Source: Arthrobacter sp. StoSoilB20
Lineage (GTDB): Bacteria; Actinomycetota; Actinomycetes; Actinomycetales; Micrococcaceae
Assembly: GCF_019977295.1 (NCBI RefSeq)
Contig: NZ_AP024651.1
Coordinates: 2,790,001 to 2,854,000 of the forward strand
DNA length: 64,000 nt
Reading direction: 5' to 3'
The notes under the pieces were generated by a model. The model was not told where the DNA came from and made no database searches. It saw nothing but the letters and a program-made list of their open reading frames with translations. Both the position numbers and the translations under genes were made by a program. Below, one piece after another: positions 36,493 to 45,972 of this stretch. How positions within the stretch are numbered: the stretch's first letter is position 1; each line of letters begins with the position of its first letter.

Positions 36493-37422
36493 CTAGTCCC
36501 CGCCGGGAGTGAGTATGAAGTCCCAAGGATCGCTGTTGGTGCTGCTGACGCGGATTTCGACGTCATAGCCTTGGTCCGCTAGGACGTTTCCCAGCGCTTC
36601 GGCTGCGGCGGGCAGCCAAAGCCATTCGCTGGCAAAATGCGAAACGTCAATCAGGTAGGGGCGCCCGTTGCTTGCTCCCTCACGGGCTTCCGAGGCCGGA
36701 TGGTGGCGCATGTCCGCGGTGACATACACGTCGGCGTTGCTGGCACGCACCGCGTCGAACAGGCTGTCTCCGGCCCCACCGCACACGGCGACCCGCCGGA
36801 CCAGTCCGTCCTTGTCCCCGGCAACGCGGACACCACCGGCCACTGCCGGAAGCATTTCGAAGACCCTCGCCGCAAAGTCGCCGAGGGTGGCGAGTTCCGG
36901 CAGGTCGCCCACCCGGCCTATGCCTTCTTCAGGCAAGCCGTTGGCAGCGGGTGTCAGCGGGGACACGTTCTCAAGTCCAAAAGCGTCGGCAAGGACGTCC
37001 GAAACTCCTCCGACGGCGGAATCCCCGTTGGTATGGACGGTCAGGAGTCCGGTCCCGGCCTCGATCAACCGGTGGACCGCCAGGCCCTTTGCCGAGGTGG
37101 CGGCTACCGAATTCACCCCTTTAAGGAGCAGCGGATGGTGGGTAATCAACAACCCGGCGCCCCACTCAATGGCTTCATCAATAACATCCAACGTGGGGTC
37201 CACCGCAAAAAGGACCTTGGTAACGGGAACGTTGGGGCGCCCTACCACCAAGCCCACTTCGTCCCAGTCCTCCGCCAATGACTCAGGCCAGAGTTCCTCA
37301 ACCGCCAGTAAGACCTGGCCTAGCGTGGGATCACCGCTGGCGGCACCTGTCTGGTCCTCTTCAACTGTTTGGTCATCGTCGACCGAATCCGCATCAGAAA
37401 TGCCGGTGTTTACTGCTTCCAT
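36493..37422 (-). CDS. Nif3-like dinuclear metal centre protein (GTP cyclohydrolase 1 type 2/YbgI family)
   Basis: The 309-residue protein has metal ligands in THHPLLLKG and VHTNGDSAVGG (HTNxD, with Gly where Leu is usual) and a C-terminal DVSHFASEW. It lies next to the zinc-ribbon gene on the same strand. The first 30 residues are acidic and variable; I start at the ATG 37422, as upstream extension has no similarity to the family. The biochemical role of this widely conserved family is still uncertain. Confidence 0.88.
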   Translation of the reverse strand: MEAVNTGISDADSVDDDQTVEEDQTGAASGDPTLGQVLLAVEELWPESLAEDWDEVGLVVGRPNVPVTKVLFAVDPTLDVIDEAIEWGAGLLITHHPLLLKGVNSVAATSAKGLAVHRLIEAGTGLLTVHTNGDSAVGGVSDVLADAFGLENVSPLTPAANGLPEEGIGRVGDLPELATLGDFAARVFEMLPAVAGGVRVAGDKDGLVRRVAVCGGAGDSLFDAVRASNADVYVTADMRHHPASEAREGASNGRPYLIDVSHFASEWLWLPAAAEALGNVLADQGYDVEIRVSSTNSDPWDFILTPGGD

Positions 37423-37557
37423 GCTCTTATTCTTCCCTACTTCGGACCTCCGACGGCGGATGAGGTGGTCCGCTCGCCCGAAGTACCTGCCAGGTGCCGT
37501 AATTCTCCCGTAAGGTGAAGCGGGAATCATCAAGCCCTCCCATCCATTGAAGAGAAC

Positions 37558-38082
37558 ATGAAAACTTTCGTACTTGGCGGTGGCTGCTTCTGGTGCCTGG
37601 ACGCCGTTTACCAGAAAACCCGCGGTGTCAGCTCGGTTGTCTCGGGCTACACAGGCGGCCATGTCCGCAACCCCGACTACTACCAGGTCTGTTCCGGAAC
37701 TACGGGGCATGCCGAAGTGGTGGCAGTAACGTTCGACGAGACCATAGTTCCGCAAGAGGTCATCCTGGACATGTTCTTTGCCCTGCATGACCCCACCACC
37801 TTGAACCGGCAGGGTTATGACGTTGGAACCCAGTACAGGTCCTCGATGTTCTACACCACCACGGAAGAAAAGGTGTTGTTCGAGGAGGCCATCGAGCGGG
37901 CCCAGGCCCTGTGGTCCGATCCGATTGTGACCGAGGTCAGCAGGCTCCCCGAATTCCATGAGGCCGAGGAAGTCCACCAGAATTACTACGCCAAATTCCC
38001 GTACCAGGGATATTGCCAGGTGATTATTAACCCGAAACTGGCAAAGGCCCGGAAATATTACTCTGCATGGCTTACTGCTTAG
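37558..38082 (+). CDS. msrA: Peptide methionine (S)-S-oxide reductase
   Basis: The enzyme repairs oxidised methionine. It has 174 residues with the catalytic motif GGGCFWCLDAVY near the N terminus and QYRSSMFYTT, YHQNYYAKFPYQGYCQV later. A second Cys in GYC is available for recycling. AAGAGAA upstream is a usable Shine-Dalgarno. It diverges from the Nif3 gene and precedes cysK, giving a small sulfur-metabolism group. Confidence 0.95.
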   Translation: MKTFVLGGGCFWCLDAVYQKTRGVSSVVSGYTGGHVRNPDYYQVCSGTTGHAEVVAVTFDETIVPQEVILDMFFALHDPTTLNRQGYDVGTQYRSSMFYTTTEEKVLFEEAIERAQALWSDPIVTEVSRLPEFHEAEEVHQNYYAKFPYQGYCQVIINPKLAKARKYYSAWLTA

Positions 38083-38148
38083 CGGTGTTTCGATCCGGCT
38101 GGTTAGGCTGACCTCAGCATTCCCTCTTCAGAGATAGGCGTAATTTTC

Positions 38149-39084
38149 ATGGCAAGGATCTACGACGACGTCACGCAGCTGGTAGGCCGCACTCCGCTGG
38201 TCCGTTTGAACCGGCTCACCGAAGGCCTCGACGCCACGGTTGCGGTCAAGCTCGAGTTCTACAACCCGGCCAACAGCGTCAAGGACCGCATCGGTGTGGC
38301 CATCATTGACGCTGCCGAAAAGTCCGGCGCCTTGAAGCCCGGCGGAACCATCGTCGAAGGTACCTCCGGCAACACCGGCATCGCCTTGGCACTGGTGGGC
38401 GCAGCACGTGGCTACAAGGTCATCCTGACCATGCCGGAGACCATGTCCACAGAGCGCCGCGTCATGTTGCGCGCTTACGGTGCCGAGATCGTCCTGACGC
38501 CCGGATCCGAAGGCATGCGCGGCGCCGTCGAAAAGGCCCAGGAAATCGTTGCCAACACCGAGAACTCCATTTGGGCGCAGCAGTTCGCCAATGAAGCCAA
38601 CCCGGCCATCCACCGCGCCACCACCGCCGAGGAAGTCTGGGAAGACACCGACGGTGAAGTGGACATCTTCGTTGCGGGCGTAGGCACCGGCGGAACCATC
38701 ACCGGCGTCGGCCAGGTACTTAAGGAACGCAAGCCCGGCGTACAGATTGTGGCCATCGAGCCCAAGGACTCCGCCATCCTCAACGGCGGCGCTCCGGGAC
38801 CCCACAAGATCCAGGGCATTGGCGCCAACTTTGTTCCCGAAATCCTGGACACCAATGTTTACGACGAAGTCCTGGATGCCACGTTGGAAGACTCCGTCCG
38901 CGTTGCCCGTGAACTCGGAGCCCGTGAAGGCATCCTCGGTGGCATTTCCTCCGGTGCCATCGTGTGGGGTGCCCTCGAGCTTGCCAAGCGTCCTGAGAAC
39001 GCCGGCAAGTTGATTGTTGCCGTCGTCTGCGACTTTGGAGAGCGTTACATCTCCACTGTGCTCTTCGACGACATCCGCGGCTGA
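38149..39084 (+). CDS. cysK: Cysteine synthase A (O-acetylserine sulfhydrylase)
   Basis: This PLP enzyme makes cysteine from O-acetylserine and sulfide. The 311-residue protein has the Schiff-base Lys in [11 protein letters not shown], the acetylserine loop [11 protein letters not shown], the phosphate loop [12 protein letters not shown], and [11 protein letters not shown] at the end. It is 42 nt upstream of cysE, which makes the substrate; the two proteins usually form the cysteine synthase complex. Confidence 0.96.
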   Translation: MARIYDDVTQLVGRTPLVRLNRLTEGLDATVAVKLEFYNPANSVKDRIGVAIIDAAEKSGALKPGGTIVEGTSGNTGIALALVGAARGYKVILTMPETMSTERRVMLRAYGAEIVLTPGSEGMRGAVEKAQEIVANTENSIWAQQFANEANPAIHRATTAEEVWEDTDGEVDIFVAGVGTGGTITGVGQVLKERKPGVQIVAIEPKDSAILNGGAPGPHKIQGIGANFVPEILDTNVYDEVLDATLEDSVRVARELGAREGILGGISSGAIVWGALELAKRPENAGKLIVAVVCDFGERYISTVLFDDIRG

Positions 39085-39125
39085 CACGACGCCTGCATTC
39101 CTTCATTTCCTGTAGAAAGGTCTTT

Positions 39126-39710
39126 GTGAGCTTCTTCGCAAGGCTTAAGGAAGACCTCGACGCCGCCCGGTCACACGACCCGGCGGCTCGAGGATCTTTT
39201 GAGAACTTTTTCGCATACTCCGGCCTGCACGCCATCTGGGCCCACCGGGTAACGCACCGGCTGTGGCAGAACCCGGCGCTTCGTTTTCCGGCGCGCTTGA
39301 TCTCCCAGCTGGCCAGGTTCATGACGGGTATCGAAATCCATCCTGGTGCCACCATTGGCCGCAGGTTCTTCATCGACCACGGCATGGGTGTGGTGATCGG
39401 GGAAACCGCCGAAATCGGCGAAGACGTGATGATCTACCACGGTGTAACGCTGGGCGGACGATCACTGGCCAAAGTCAAGCGGCATCCCACCATCGGGGAC
39501 CGTGTCACCATCGGCGCCGGGGCGAAGGTGCTTGGCCCTATCACCATCGGGGCCGGCAGCGCGATCGGCGCCAATGCCGTGGTAGTCAAGGACGCGCCTC
39601 CGGAGTCCATCATCACCGGCATTCCGGCCACGTGGCGGCACCGCGATGCCCGGTCAGAAACGAAGCCGGCCGTGGACCCGGCAGAGTATTACATCGAGTA
39701 CCGGATCTAG
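39126..39710 (+). CDS. cysE: Serine O-acetyltransferase
   Basis: The enzyme acetylates serine for cysteine synthesis. The 194-residue protein has the left-handed beta-helix of hexapeptide repeats from about residue 60 ([58 protein letters not shown]). The short C-terminal tail ends EYYIEYRI, whose final Ile is the residue that anchors CysE in CysK. The GTG start at 39126 has GAAAGG upstream. It ends 4 nt into the convergent SDR gene. Confidence 0.96.
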   Translation: MSFFARLKEDLDAARSHDPAARGSFENFFAYSGLHAIWAHRVTHRLWQNPALRFPARLISQLARFMTGIEIHPGATIGRRFFIDHGMGVVIGETAEIGEDVMIYHGVTLGGRSLAKVKRHPTIGDRVTIGAGAKVLGPITIGAGSAIGANAVVVKDAPPESIITGIPATWRHRDARSETKPAVDPAEYYIEYRI

Positions 39711-40546
39711 CCAGCGAGCCTTCTGTAGAAATTCCAGAAGACGGCATCGAAGGCCCGGTCCGGAAGGATCCTTCGCAGCGCCAGGACGCTCCAGGCTCCC
39801 CTGCCCACCGGGTAGCGGGTCCTGGGGCGTTTTGCCGTTGCGGCCCGGACGATCACATTTGCAACAACCCGTGCCGGTGTGGACAAGATGTGGCCTTCAC
39901 CTGCGGTCGACGCCAGCGCAGCGGCAACAACATGGGCTTGCTGCTGGTAGGGCCCGTCGCCGGACGTGGCCAGCAGCCCCTCCCCCGCAATGGTGCCCCA
40001 TTCACTCTTGGTCCCGGATGGTTCGATGATCACGACGTCGATGCCGAACGGCTTCAGTTCCAGGCGCAGTGAATCACTCATACCCTCCACGGCGAACTTG
40101 GTTGCGTGATACCAGGCCCCCAGCGGTTCATATATTTTTCCACCGATTGACGTCACGTTGATGATCCGGCCTGCACGTGCCTTGCGCATTGCAGGGAGCA
40201 CGAGTTGGGTCATTCTTGCCAGGCCCATGACGTTGACCTCGAACTGACGCCTCCCCTCGGCCAACGGGACTTCTTCAAGTGAGCCATAGGAGCCGTAACC
40301 GGCATTGTTGACCAGCACGTCAAGGTGCCCATGGGCCGCTTCGATGAATGCCACTGCCGACGCCATTGATTCTTCCGATTGGACATCCAAGGACAACACC
40401 GTGATGCCGCGGCTGGCCAGCGGCTCCATTTTATCGACCCGTCGAGCGCCGGCGTAGACCGTGAATCCTGCGGCCCGGAGGGCGATCGCGGTGTCGAAAC
40501 CGATTCCTGTGGATGCGCCAGTGACGAGCGCAACGCGTGATGCCAT
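39707..40546 (-). CDS. SDR family NAD(P)-dependent oxidoreductase
   Basis: A classical SDR of 279 residues with [19 protein letters not shown], and catalytic Ser (SIGGK) with YHATK. Preceded by AGGAGAG. It is separated from gnd by a strong terminator and a 19-bp tandem array, leaving no clean promoter space; its 5' UTR or promoter must lie in the array. The final region ([22 protein letters not shown]) resembles retinol-dehydrogenase-like SDRs. The substrate is unknown. Confidence 0.87.
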   Translation of the reverse strand: MASRVALVTGASTGIGFDTAIALRAAGFTVYAGARRVDKMEPLASRGITVLSLDVQSEESMASAVAFIEAAHGHLDVLVNNAGYGSYGSLEEVPLAEGRRQFEVNVMGLARMTQLVLPAMRKARAGRIINVTSIGGKIYEPLGAWYHATKFAVEGMSDSLRLELKPFGIDVVIIEPSGTKSEWGTIAGEGLLATSGDGPYQQQAHVVAAALASTAGEGHILSTPARVVANVIVRAATAKRPRTRYPVGRGAWSVLALRRILPDRAFDAVFWNFYRRLAG

Positions 40547-40558
40547 CACGGCTCTCCT

Positions 40559-40650
40559 TCTGTTCGGGTACGGCTGGGTTGTTCAGGTTCGGCAGGGCTG
40601 TTCAGCAACGGCAGGGCTGTTCAGGAACGGCTGGGCAGTTCAGATACGGC
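40559..40650. repeat. 19-bp minisatellite in the SDR leader
   Basis: Five tandem copies follow a unit near GCTGTTCAGNNACGGCWGG: 40559-40577, 40578-40596, 40597-40615, 40616-40634 and a 16-bp partial copy 40635-40650. Copies differ by 1-4 bases. The array fills the space from the SDR start region to the gnd terminator. Confidence 0.9.
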
Positions 40651-40693
40651 AAAGGCCGGCCCACCCCAGCGTAACTGGGGTGGGCCGGCCTTT
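40651..40693. terminator. Strong terminator after gnd
   Basis: AAAGGCCGGCCCACCCCAG pairs perfectly with CTGGGGTGGGCCGGCCTTT (19 bp) across a 5-nt loop. It lies 17 nt after the gnd stop. Confidence 0.9.
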
Positions 40694-40709
40694 GACGGTG
40701 AACGCGATG

Positions 40710-42146
40710 CTAGTGGGTGTCGACTGCCGAGATTTCGGACTTGTCTTCGCCCCAGAGCGTGTGGAACGTGCCCTCGGTGTCCACGCGGCCGTAGGTGTGG
40801 GCACCAAAGAGGTCGCGCTGGCCCTGGATCAGGGCAGCAGCGACGCGCTTGCGGCGCAGGCCGTCATAGTAGGCCAGGGAGGAGGAGAACACCGGTACGG
40901 GGATGCCCAGCTGAACTGCCGTGGCTACCACGCGGCGCCACGCCGGGAGTGCCTCGGCGATGGCCTTGGTGAAGGCCGGTGCGAACAGCAGGTTTGCGGG
41001 CTTCTCCTCGGCTGCGTAGGCCTTGGTGATGTCCTTGAGCAGCTCTGCACGGATGATGCAGCCGGCACGCCAGAGCGAAGCGATTTCATCCAGCTTGAGG
41101 TCCCAGCCGTACTCCTTGGCAGCGGAGGTCAGCATGTCCAGGCCCTGGGCGTAGGAGACCAGCTTGGAGGCGTAGAGTGCCTGGCGGACGTCCTCGACGA
41201 AAGTCTCGGGGATTTCCACGGAGGCTTCTTCGCCGGCGAGCAGTTCCTGGCCAAGCTTGCGCTGCTCGGTCTGGGACGAGAGTGCGCGGGCGAAGACGGA
41301 CTCGGCGATGCCGGAGACCGGGGAACCAAGTTCCAGGGCGGAAATGACCGTCCAGCGGCCCGTGCCCTTCTGGCCTGCAGCATCGACCACGACGTCCACG
41401 AACGGCTTGCCCGTCTTGGCGTCAACGTGGCCCAGGACCTCGGCAGAGATTTCGATCAGGAAGGAGGACAGATCGCCCTTGTTCCATTCAGCGAAGATCT
41501 TGGACTGCTCGGCGGGCTCGATGCCGGCGCCGGAGCGGAGGAGGTCGAATGCTTCACCGATGACCTGCATGTCGGCGTATTCGATGCCATTGTGGACCAT
41601 CTTGACGAAGTGGCCGGCGCCGTCGGTGCCGATCCATGCGCAGCAGGGTTCGCCGTCGACCTTTGCCGAAATCTTTTCCAGCAGCGGACCGAGGGCGTCG
41701 TAGGACTCACGCGAGCCGCCGGGCATGATGGACGGGCCGTTCAAGGCACCTTCTTCGCCACCGGACACACCGACGCCTACGAAGTGCAGGTCCTTCTTGG
41801 CCAGCGCGGCTTCGCGACGGCGGGTGTCTTCGTAGTGGGAGTTACCGGCATCAATGATGATGTCACCGGCTTCGAGCAGCGGTTCGAGTTGCTCGATTAC
41901 GTTGTCCACCGGAGCGCCGGCCTTAACCATGATGAGGACGCGGCGGGGCTTTTCGAGCGAGTCGACGAGTTCCTGCAGGGTTTCGGTGCGGATGAAGTCG
42001 CCGTCGGTGCCGTGCTTTTCGAGCAGGGCGTCAGTCTTTTCAACGGAGCGGTTGTGAAGAGCCACGGTGAAGCCGTTGCGGGCGAGGTTGCGGGCCAGGT
42101 TGGCGCCCATCACCGCAAGGCCGGTGACACCGATGTGTGCTGACAT
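40710..42146 (-). CDS. gndA: 6-phosphogluconate dehydrogenase, decarboxylating (NADP)
   Basis: The enzyme converts 6-phosphogluconate to ribulose 5-phosphate with CO2 release. The 478-residue long-form protein has the NADP motif GLAVMGANLARN, the substrate motif VSGGEEGALNGPSIMPGG, and KMVHNGIEYADMQ with the catalytic Lys. The start MSAHIGVTG is the typical one; upstream codons are not conserved. It diverges from the GntR gene and lies beside gluconate/idonate dehydrogenases, so it may be the last step of that route. Confidence 0.96.
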   Translation of the reverse strand: MSAHIGVTGLAVMGANLARNLARNGFTVALHNRSVEKTDALLEKHGTDGDFIRTETLQELVDSLEKPRRVLIMVKAGAPVDNVIEQLEPLLEAGDIIIDAGNSHYEDTRRREAALAKKDLHFVGVGVSGGEEGALNGPSIMPGGSRESYDALGPLLEKISAKVDGEPCCAWIGTDGAGHFVKMVHNGIEYADMQVIGEAFDLLRSGAGIEPAEQSKIFAEWNKGDLSSFLIEISAEVLGHVDAKTGKPFVDVVVDAAGQKGTGRWTVISALELGSPVSGIAESVFARALSSQTEQRKLGQELLAGEEASVEIPETFVEDVRQALYASKLVSYAQGLDMLTSAAKEYGWDLKLDEIASLWRAGCIIRAELLKDITKAYAAEEKPANLLFAPAFTKAIAEALPAWRRVVATAVQLGIPVPVFSSSLAYYDGLRRKRVAAALIQGQRDLFGAHTYGRVDTEGTFHTLWGEDKSEISAVDTH

Positions 42147-42236
42147 CAAAACTCCAATTCGTTCGTGTGCAAACAGTTCCGCGCACCCTCCGGGGCATGC
42201 AGGAAGCGATTTCAAAACCAGGGGCTGTAATAAACC

Positions 42237-42244
42237 ATACGTAT
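42237..42244. promoter_or_regulatory. Palindrome in the gndA-GntR intergenic region
   Basis: ATACGTAT is a perfect 8-bp palindrome within AT-rich DNA (AATAAACCATACGTATTAAAA), the only such stretch between the two divergent genes. It is a candidate operator for the adjacent GntR regulator; the half-sites also resemble those upstream of gap. Confidence 0.4.
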
Positions 42245-42397
42245 TAAAACCGTGGGCGGGAAAGCGGTGCCCACGTTGTGGAAGCTCCCCGCGTCATAAA
42301 CAGTCTATGACGCGCGCCGGATCCGGCTCCGGCAAGGACGGGCATGTGACGCCGGATCCTGCACGCGCGCGCTCTCCGCGCCATTATGCTTACCTCT

Positions 42398-43126
42398 ATG
42401 TCAACCAGCCTCCACCACCGCGCCGTCGAGCACCTGGGAACCCGGATTGTCGGCGGCGCCTTGCCTGCCGGCCATGTGATGTTGGCGGAGCACCTGGAAG
42501 ACGAACTCAAGGTCTCCCGCTCGGTAGTCCGTGAAGCTGTCCGCGTTTTGCAATCGCTCGGCCTCGTGGAGACCATCAAGCGGGTGGGCATCAGGGTCCT
42601 TCCTGCCCACCGCTGGAATCCGTTCGACCCCTTGGTCATTCGTTGGCGGCTGGCCGGCGAGGGGCGGGGCGCCCAGCTGCGATCACTCGCGGAGCTGCGT
42701 TCCGCCGTCGAGCCTGTAGCCGCCGAACTGGCCGCAGGCAATGCACCGGAGAGCCTCCGTCAGGAGCTGGTGCAGATATCCCTGGCCATGAAGGAAGCCG
42801 GCGATGCCGGCGACATGGCAACGTTCCTGGACCTCGATATCCGTTTCCACGCCCTGGTGCTGTCGGGTTCAGGCAATGAGATGTTCGCCAACCTCATTGG
42901 CCAGGTCACCGAGACGCTCACCGGCCGTACGGTGCACGGCCTCATGCCCGAGCATCCCCAGAAGCAGGCACTCCAATGGCACATGGACGTCGCCCACGCC
43001 ATCGACGCCGGTGACGGCCCGGTAGCGCGCGACGCCGCAGCCAGGATCATGCGGCAGACCATTGCGGAGCTGGCACCCAGTTGGGATGACCAGCCCCGCG
43101 TATTCGTCCCCGTCTCCAGGAACTGA
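42398..43126 (+). CDS. GntR family transcriptional regulator (FadR/FCD subfamily)
   Basis: The 242-residue regulator has a GntR winged helix near residues 5-75 (GTRIVGGALPAGHVMLAEHLEDEL, VSRSVVREAVRVLQSLGLVE) and an FCD ligand-binding domain with the metal-binding His residues (FLDLDIRFHALVLSGSGN and MDVAHAI). It probably senses gluconate or a related sugar acid, given its neighbours. I use the ATG at 42398, since TATGCT lies 7 nt upstream; an ATG at 42386 is in frame. Confidence 0.88.
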   Translation: MSTSLHHRAVEHLGTRIVGGALPAGHVMLAEHLEDELKVSRSVVREAVRVLQSLGLVETIKRVGIRVLPAHRWNPFDPLVIRWRLAGEGRGAQLRSLAELRSAVEPVAAELAAGNAPESLRQELVQISLAMKEAGDAGDMATFLDLDIRFHALVLSGSGNEMFANLIGQVTETLTGRTVHGLMPEHPQKQALQWHMDVAHAIDAGDGPVARDAAARIMRQTIAELAPSWDDQPRVFVPVSRN

Positions 43127-43129
43127 CAG

Positions 43130-44176
43130 CTAGCCGAAGTTCAACAGGACCTTTCCGGACTCCGCGGAGTTCCTGGCCACCTCAAAGGCCTCCAGGCCGT
43201 GGGCGAGGTCGAATTCGTGGGTCACAACAGGGTCCACAAACAACGAGCCGTCCGCCAAAGCTGTAATAACGTGGTCAATTTCGTCGTTGAAACGGAACGA
43301 GCCAAGGAGTTCCAGCTCGCGGGTAATGGCAAGGGAGATAAAAACCGGCTGCGGGCCTGAGGGCAGGAGGCCAACCATCACCACTTTTCCTCCACGGGTG
43401 GCACCCTTGATGGCCGAGGCGAGACCGAAGTGGCTTCCCGAGGATTCGATGACGACGTCGGCATCCACCGCCGCAATGGCCTCGGCTTGGTCGCCCTTGA
43501 GGACCTCGTCGGCGCCAACAGCACGGGCAATCTCCAATGGTTTGTCATGCATGTCCACGGCGACGATCCTGGCCGCGCCGGCGCGCTTGAGGACGGCGAC
43601 GGCGAGCGCACCGATGGGGCCGCTGCCGATGACCAGGGCCGACTTTCCGGCGACGTCTCCGGCGCGGGAGACGGCATGCCAGGCGACGCTGGCGGGCTCC
43701 ACCAGCGCGGCAGTACGGAGGTCAAGGTTTGCCGGCAGCGGGCGGAGCATCCTGGAGGGCAGGTTGGCGTAGCGGCTGAATGCGCCGTCGGTATGCGGAT
43801 GCCGGGCAGCACTGCCCAGGTACGTGCAGCCCGGCGAGAGGTTGGGCCGGTCCTCCGGATATCTGGCATCACCGGCCGCCGGAGTCGCGGGGTGGACGGC
43901 CACCGGAGTACCCGCGGCGGGGCCCGAACCATCCGCTGCCTGCTGAAGCACTGTTCCCACAATCTCGTGTCCAAGGACCATGGGATCTTTGAGGATCGAT
44001 TCTCCTGCGGCGCCATGCAACCAGTAGTGGAGGTCCGAGCCACAGATGCCGCCGTACGCGATCTCAACGATCGCCTCGGCGGGTCCTGGGGCAGTGAGCG
44101 GAATATCCTCGATGCGGAGATCGCCTTTGCCGTGGGCCACCACAGCGGGGCCGGAAGCCGGAAGAGTGATGCCCAT
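43130..44176 (-). CDS. idnD: L-idonate 5-dehydrogenase-like alcohol dehydrogenase
   Basis: The enzyme would oxidise L-idonate to 5-ketogluconate. The 348-residue medium-chain dehydrogenase keeps the catalytic zinc site (YGGICGSDLHYW, GHEIVG) and the cofactor motif SGPIGALAVAV. The structural-zinc lobe normally has four Cys in a PCGxCxYC...C pattern; here it reads PAAGDARYPEDRPNLSPGC, keeping one. It shares one base with the upstream idnO stop (TGATG), so the two are co-translated. The substrate is inferred from this pairing. Confidence 0.85.
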   Translation of the reverse strand: MGITLPASGPAVVAHGKGDLRIEDIPLTAPGPAEAIVEIAYGGICGSDLHYWLHGAAGESILKDPMVLGHEIVGTVLQQAADGSGPAAGTPVAVHPATPAAGDARYPEDRPNLSPGCTYLGSAARHPHTDGAFSRYANLPSRMLRPLPANLDLRTAALVEPASVAWHAVSRAGDVAGKSALVIGSGPIGALAVAVLKRAGAARIVAVDMHDKPLEIARAVGADEVLKGDQAEAIAAVDADVVIESSGSHFGLASAIKGATRGGKVVMVGLLPSGPQPVFISLAITRELELLGSFRFNDEIDHVITALADGSLFVDPVVTHEFDLAHGLEAFEVARNSAESGKVLLNFG

Positions 44177-44946
44177 CAGACCACCACCGTCATTCCGCCG
44201 TCGACGAAGATCGTCTGGCCGTTGACAAAGTTGGATGCCTGCGATGAGAGCCACACCACTGGTCCGGCGAGATCAGCCACTGTTCCCCAGCGGTTGGCAG
44301 GGGTGCGGCCAAGGATCCAGGAGTTGAAGTCGGGATCGTCCACCAGGTTCTGCGTCATTTCTGTGTGGATGTACCCCGGTGCTATGCCGTTGATCTGCAG
44401 GCCGGAGGCGGCCCATTCAGCCGTCATGGCGCGGGTCAGGTTCCGCAGCCCGCCCTTGGCGGCAACATAGGGGGCGATGGTGGGACGGGCCAGGTCCGTC
44501 TGGACCGAACAGATATTGATGATCTTTCCCCGTCCCCGGGGAATCATATGCCTGGCAGCTTCCCTGCCTACCAGGAAAGCGCTGGTCAGGTCCGTGGTGA
44601 TGACCCGGTCCCAGTCCTTGACGTCCAAATCCAGTATGGGGACGCGGTGCTGGATTCCTGCGTTGTTCACCAGGATCTCCAACGGGCCGACGTTCTGTTC
44701 TATCCAGGCAACGCCCTCAGCGGCGGAGGTGGCGTCCGTGACGTCGAAGGCGCGGCTGTGCACCTGGGCGGCGGGATAGTCGGCAGCCATGGCTGCGTGG
44801 GCAGCTTCCAGCCGTTCCGGGTTGATGCCGTTCAACACCACCGTGGCCCCGGCATCGGCCAATCCCCTGGCCAGGGCATTGCCTATTCCCCTGCTTGAGC
44901 CTGTCACCAAGGCAACCCGCCCGGTCAGATCAAAAGGTCCAGTCAT
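44176..44946 (-). CDS. idnO: Gluconate 5-dehydrogenase (IdnO-like SDR)
   Basis: This SDR would reduce 5-ketogluconate to gluconate. It has 256 residues with TGSSRGIGNAL, NNAGIQHR, Ser in ICSVQ and the catalytic Tyr-x3-Lys in YVAAKGG. The signature NNAGIQHR is typical of IdnO/Gno enzymes. It lies directly upstream of idnD with a TGATG overlap and downstream of a beta-hydroxyacid dehydrogenase on the same strand. Confidence 0.9.
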   Translation of the reverse strand: MTGPFDLTGRVALVTGSSRGIGNALARGLADAGATVVLNGINPERLEAAHAAMAADYPAAQVHSRAFDVTDATSAAEGVAWIEQNVGPLEILVNNAGIQHRVPILDLDVKDWDRVITTDLTSAFLVGREAARHMIPRGRGKIINICSVQTDLARPTIAPYVAAKGGLRNLTRAMTAEWAASGLQINGIAPGYIHTEMTQNLVDDPDFNSWILGRTPANRWGTVADLAGPVVWLSSQASNFVNGQTIFVDGGMTVVV

Positions 44947-44978
44947 GTTTGCTCTTCATTCCTTTGTCGTTGCGCCGT

Positions 44979-45890
44979 TTAGTTGATGTTGGACGAAACT
45001 TGGTTTTCGCCGCTCAGGTTTGCGATGGTTTGACGAACCACTGAAAGGTCCTGGTCGCCCAGGCCCTGGCGTTTGAGTTCGGCGTAGAGGTCAAGGGCTG
45101 CGCTCGCCAAGGGAACGGCCGAGCCAACGGCTGCCGCGCTGCCCAGGACAAAGCCAAGATCCTTATGCATGAACTTGGCGGGGCCGGTGGGCGCATAGTC
45201 CTTGGCGGCCAGGCGGGGGCCAACGTTGTCCAGCACCCGGCTGCCGGCCAGCCCTCCGGACAGGACGTCAAAGAGGGCCTGCACATCCATGCCGGAGCGT
45301 TCGGCGAGCTCGGCCGCTTCGGCAAGTGCCGCCGTCGTGGTTCCGACAATCAGTTGGTTGCAGGCTTTGGCAAGCGAACCCGCCCCGAGGGGGCCCATCC
45401 TCCGGACAGTGGTTCCCATGGCACGAAGCAGCGGCAACAGGTCCTGGAATTGGGGTTCGGAGCCGCCCACCATGATGGCCAGGGTTCCGCTTTCCGCACC
45501 AGCCGTACCGCCACTGACCGGGGCGTCCACCACTGCCGCGTTGCCGTGGCTTGCCTGGTGTACGGCCTCCCCGAACTGCTGGACCCCTGTTGGCGAGACG
45601 CTGCTCATGATGACGACGGCGGTACCCGGCTTGGGCGGTTCGTTCCGCCATGATTCAAGCAGGTCCACAGCAGCTTCTTCGATGAAGGGAAGGTCGGGAA
45701 GCATGAAGATCATCGCCTCTTCGTCGCGCAGTGCAGCAACGCTTTCCGCCCGCCCAACGTTGGGGAGGTTGTCAAAGGCGGCCGGAGAGCGGTTCCAGGC
45801 GGTGATGTTCCATCCGGCTTGGGCGATGTTGGCGGCCATGGGCGCTCCCATGAGTCCCAGGCCCACGAAGCCCACACGTTTGCTGATCAC
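44979..45890 (-). CDS. 3-hydroxyisobutyrate/2-hydroxy-3-oxopropionate reductase family dehydrogenase
   Basis: This beta-hydroxyacid dehydrogenase (303 residues) has the Rossmann motif VGFVGLGLMGAPMAANI, the substrate motif DAPVSGGTAGAESGT, and the catalytic Lys in GSLAKACNQLIVG. It may act on tartronate semialdehyde, a glycerate/sugar-acid intermediate. I start at the GTG 45890, which has a GAGGT 8 nt upstream; the GTG at 45902 would overlap that site. It lies upstream of idnO and is probably in the same operon. Confidence 0.85.
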   Translation of the reverse strand: MISKRVGFVGLGLMGAPMAANIAQAGWNITAWNRSPAAFDNLPNVGRAESVAALRDEEAMIFMLPDLPFIEEAAVDLLESWRNEPPKPGTAVVIMSSVSPTGVQQFGEAVHQASHGNAAVVDAPVSGGTAGAESGTLAIMVGGSEPQFQDLLPLLRAMGTTVRRMGPLGAGSLAKACNQLIVGTTTAALAEAAELAERSGMDVQALFDVLSGGLAGSRVLDNVGPRLAAKDYAPTGPAKFMHKDLGFVLGSAAAVGSAVPLASAALDLYAELKRQGLGDQDLSVVRQTIANLSGENQVSSNIN

Positions 45891-45972
45891 TGCAGGTAAC
45901 ACCTCACTTCTTTGTGGTTCATCTTCAGGAAACTGTTCAATATCCTAGCCTCCATTCAGTATGATGAACACT

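Noticed and set aside
36493..37977. A 494-residue version of the Nif3-like protein
   Set aside because: The added N terminus is antisense to msrA; the conserved protein starts at or after 37422.
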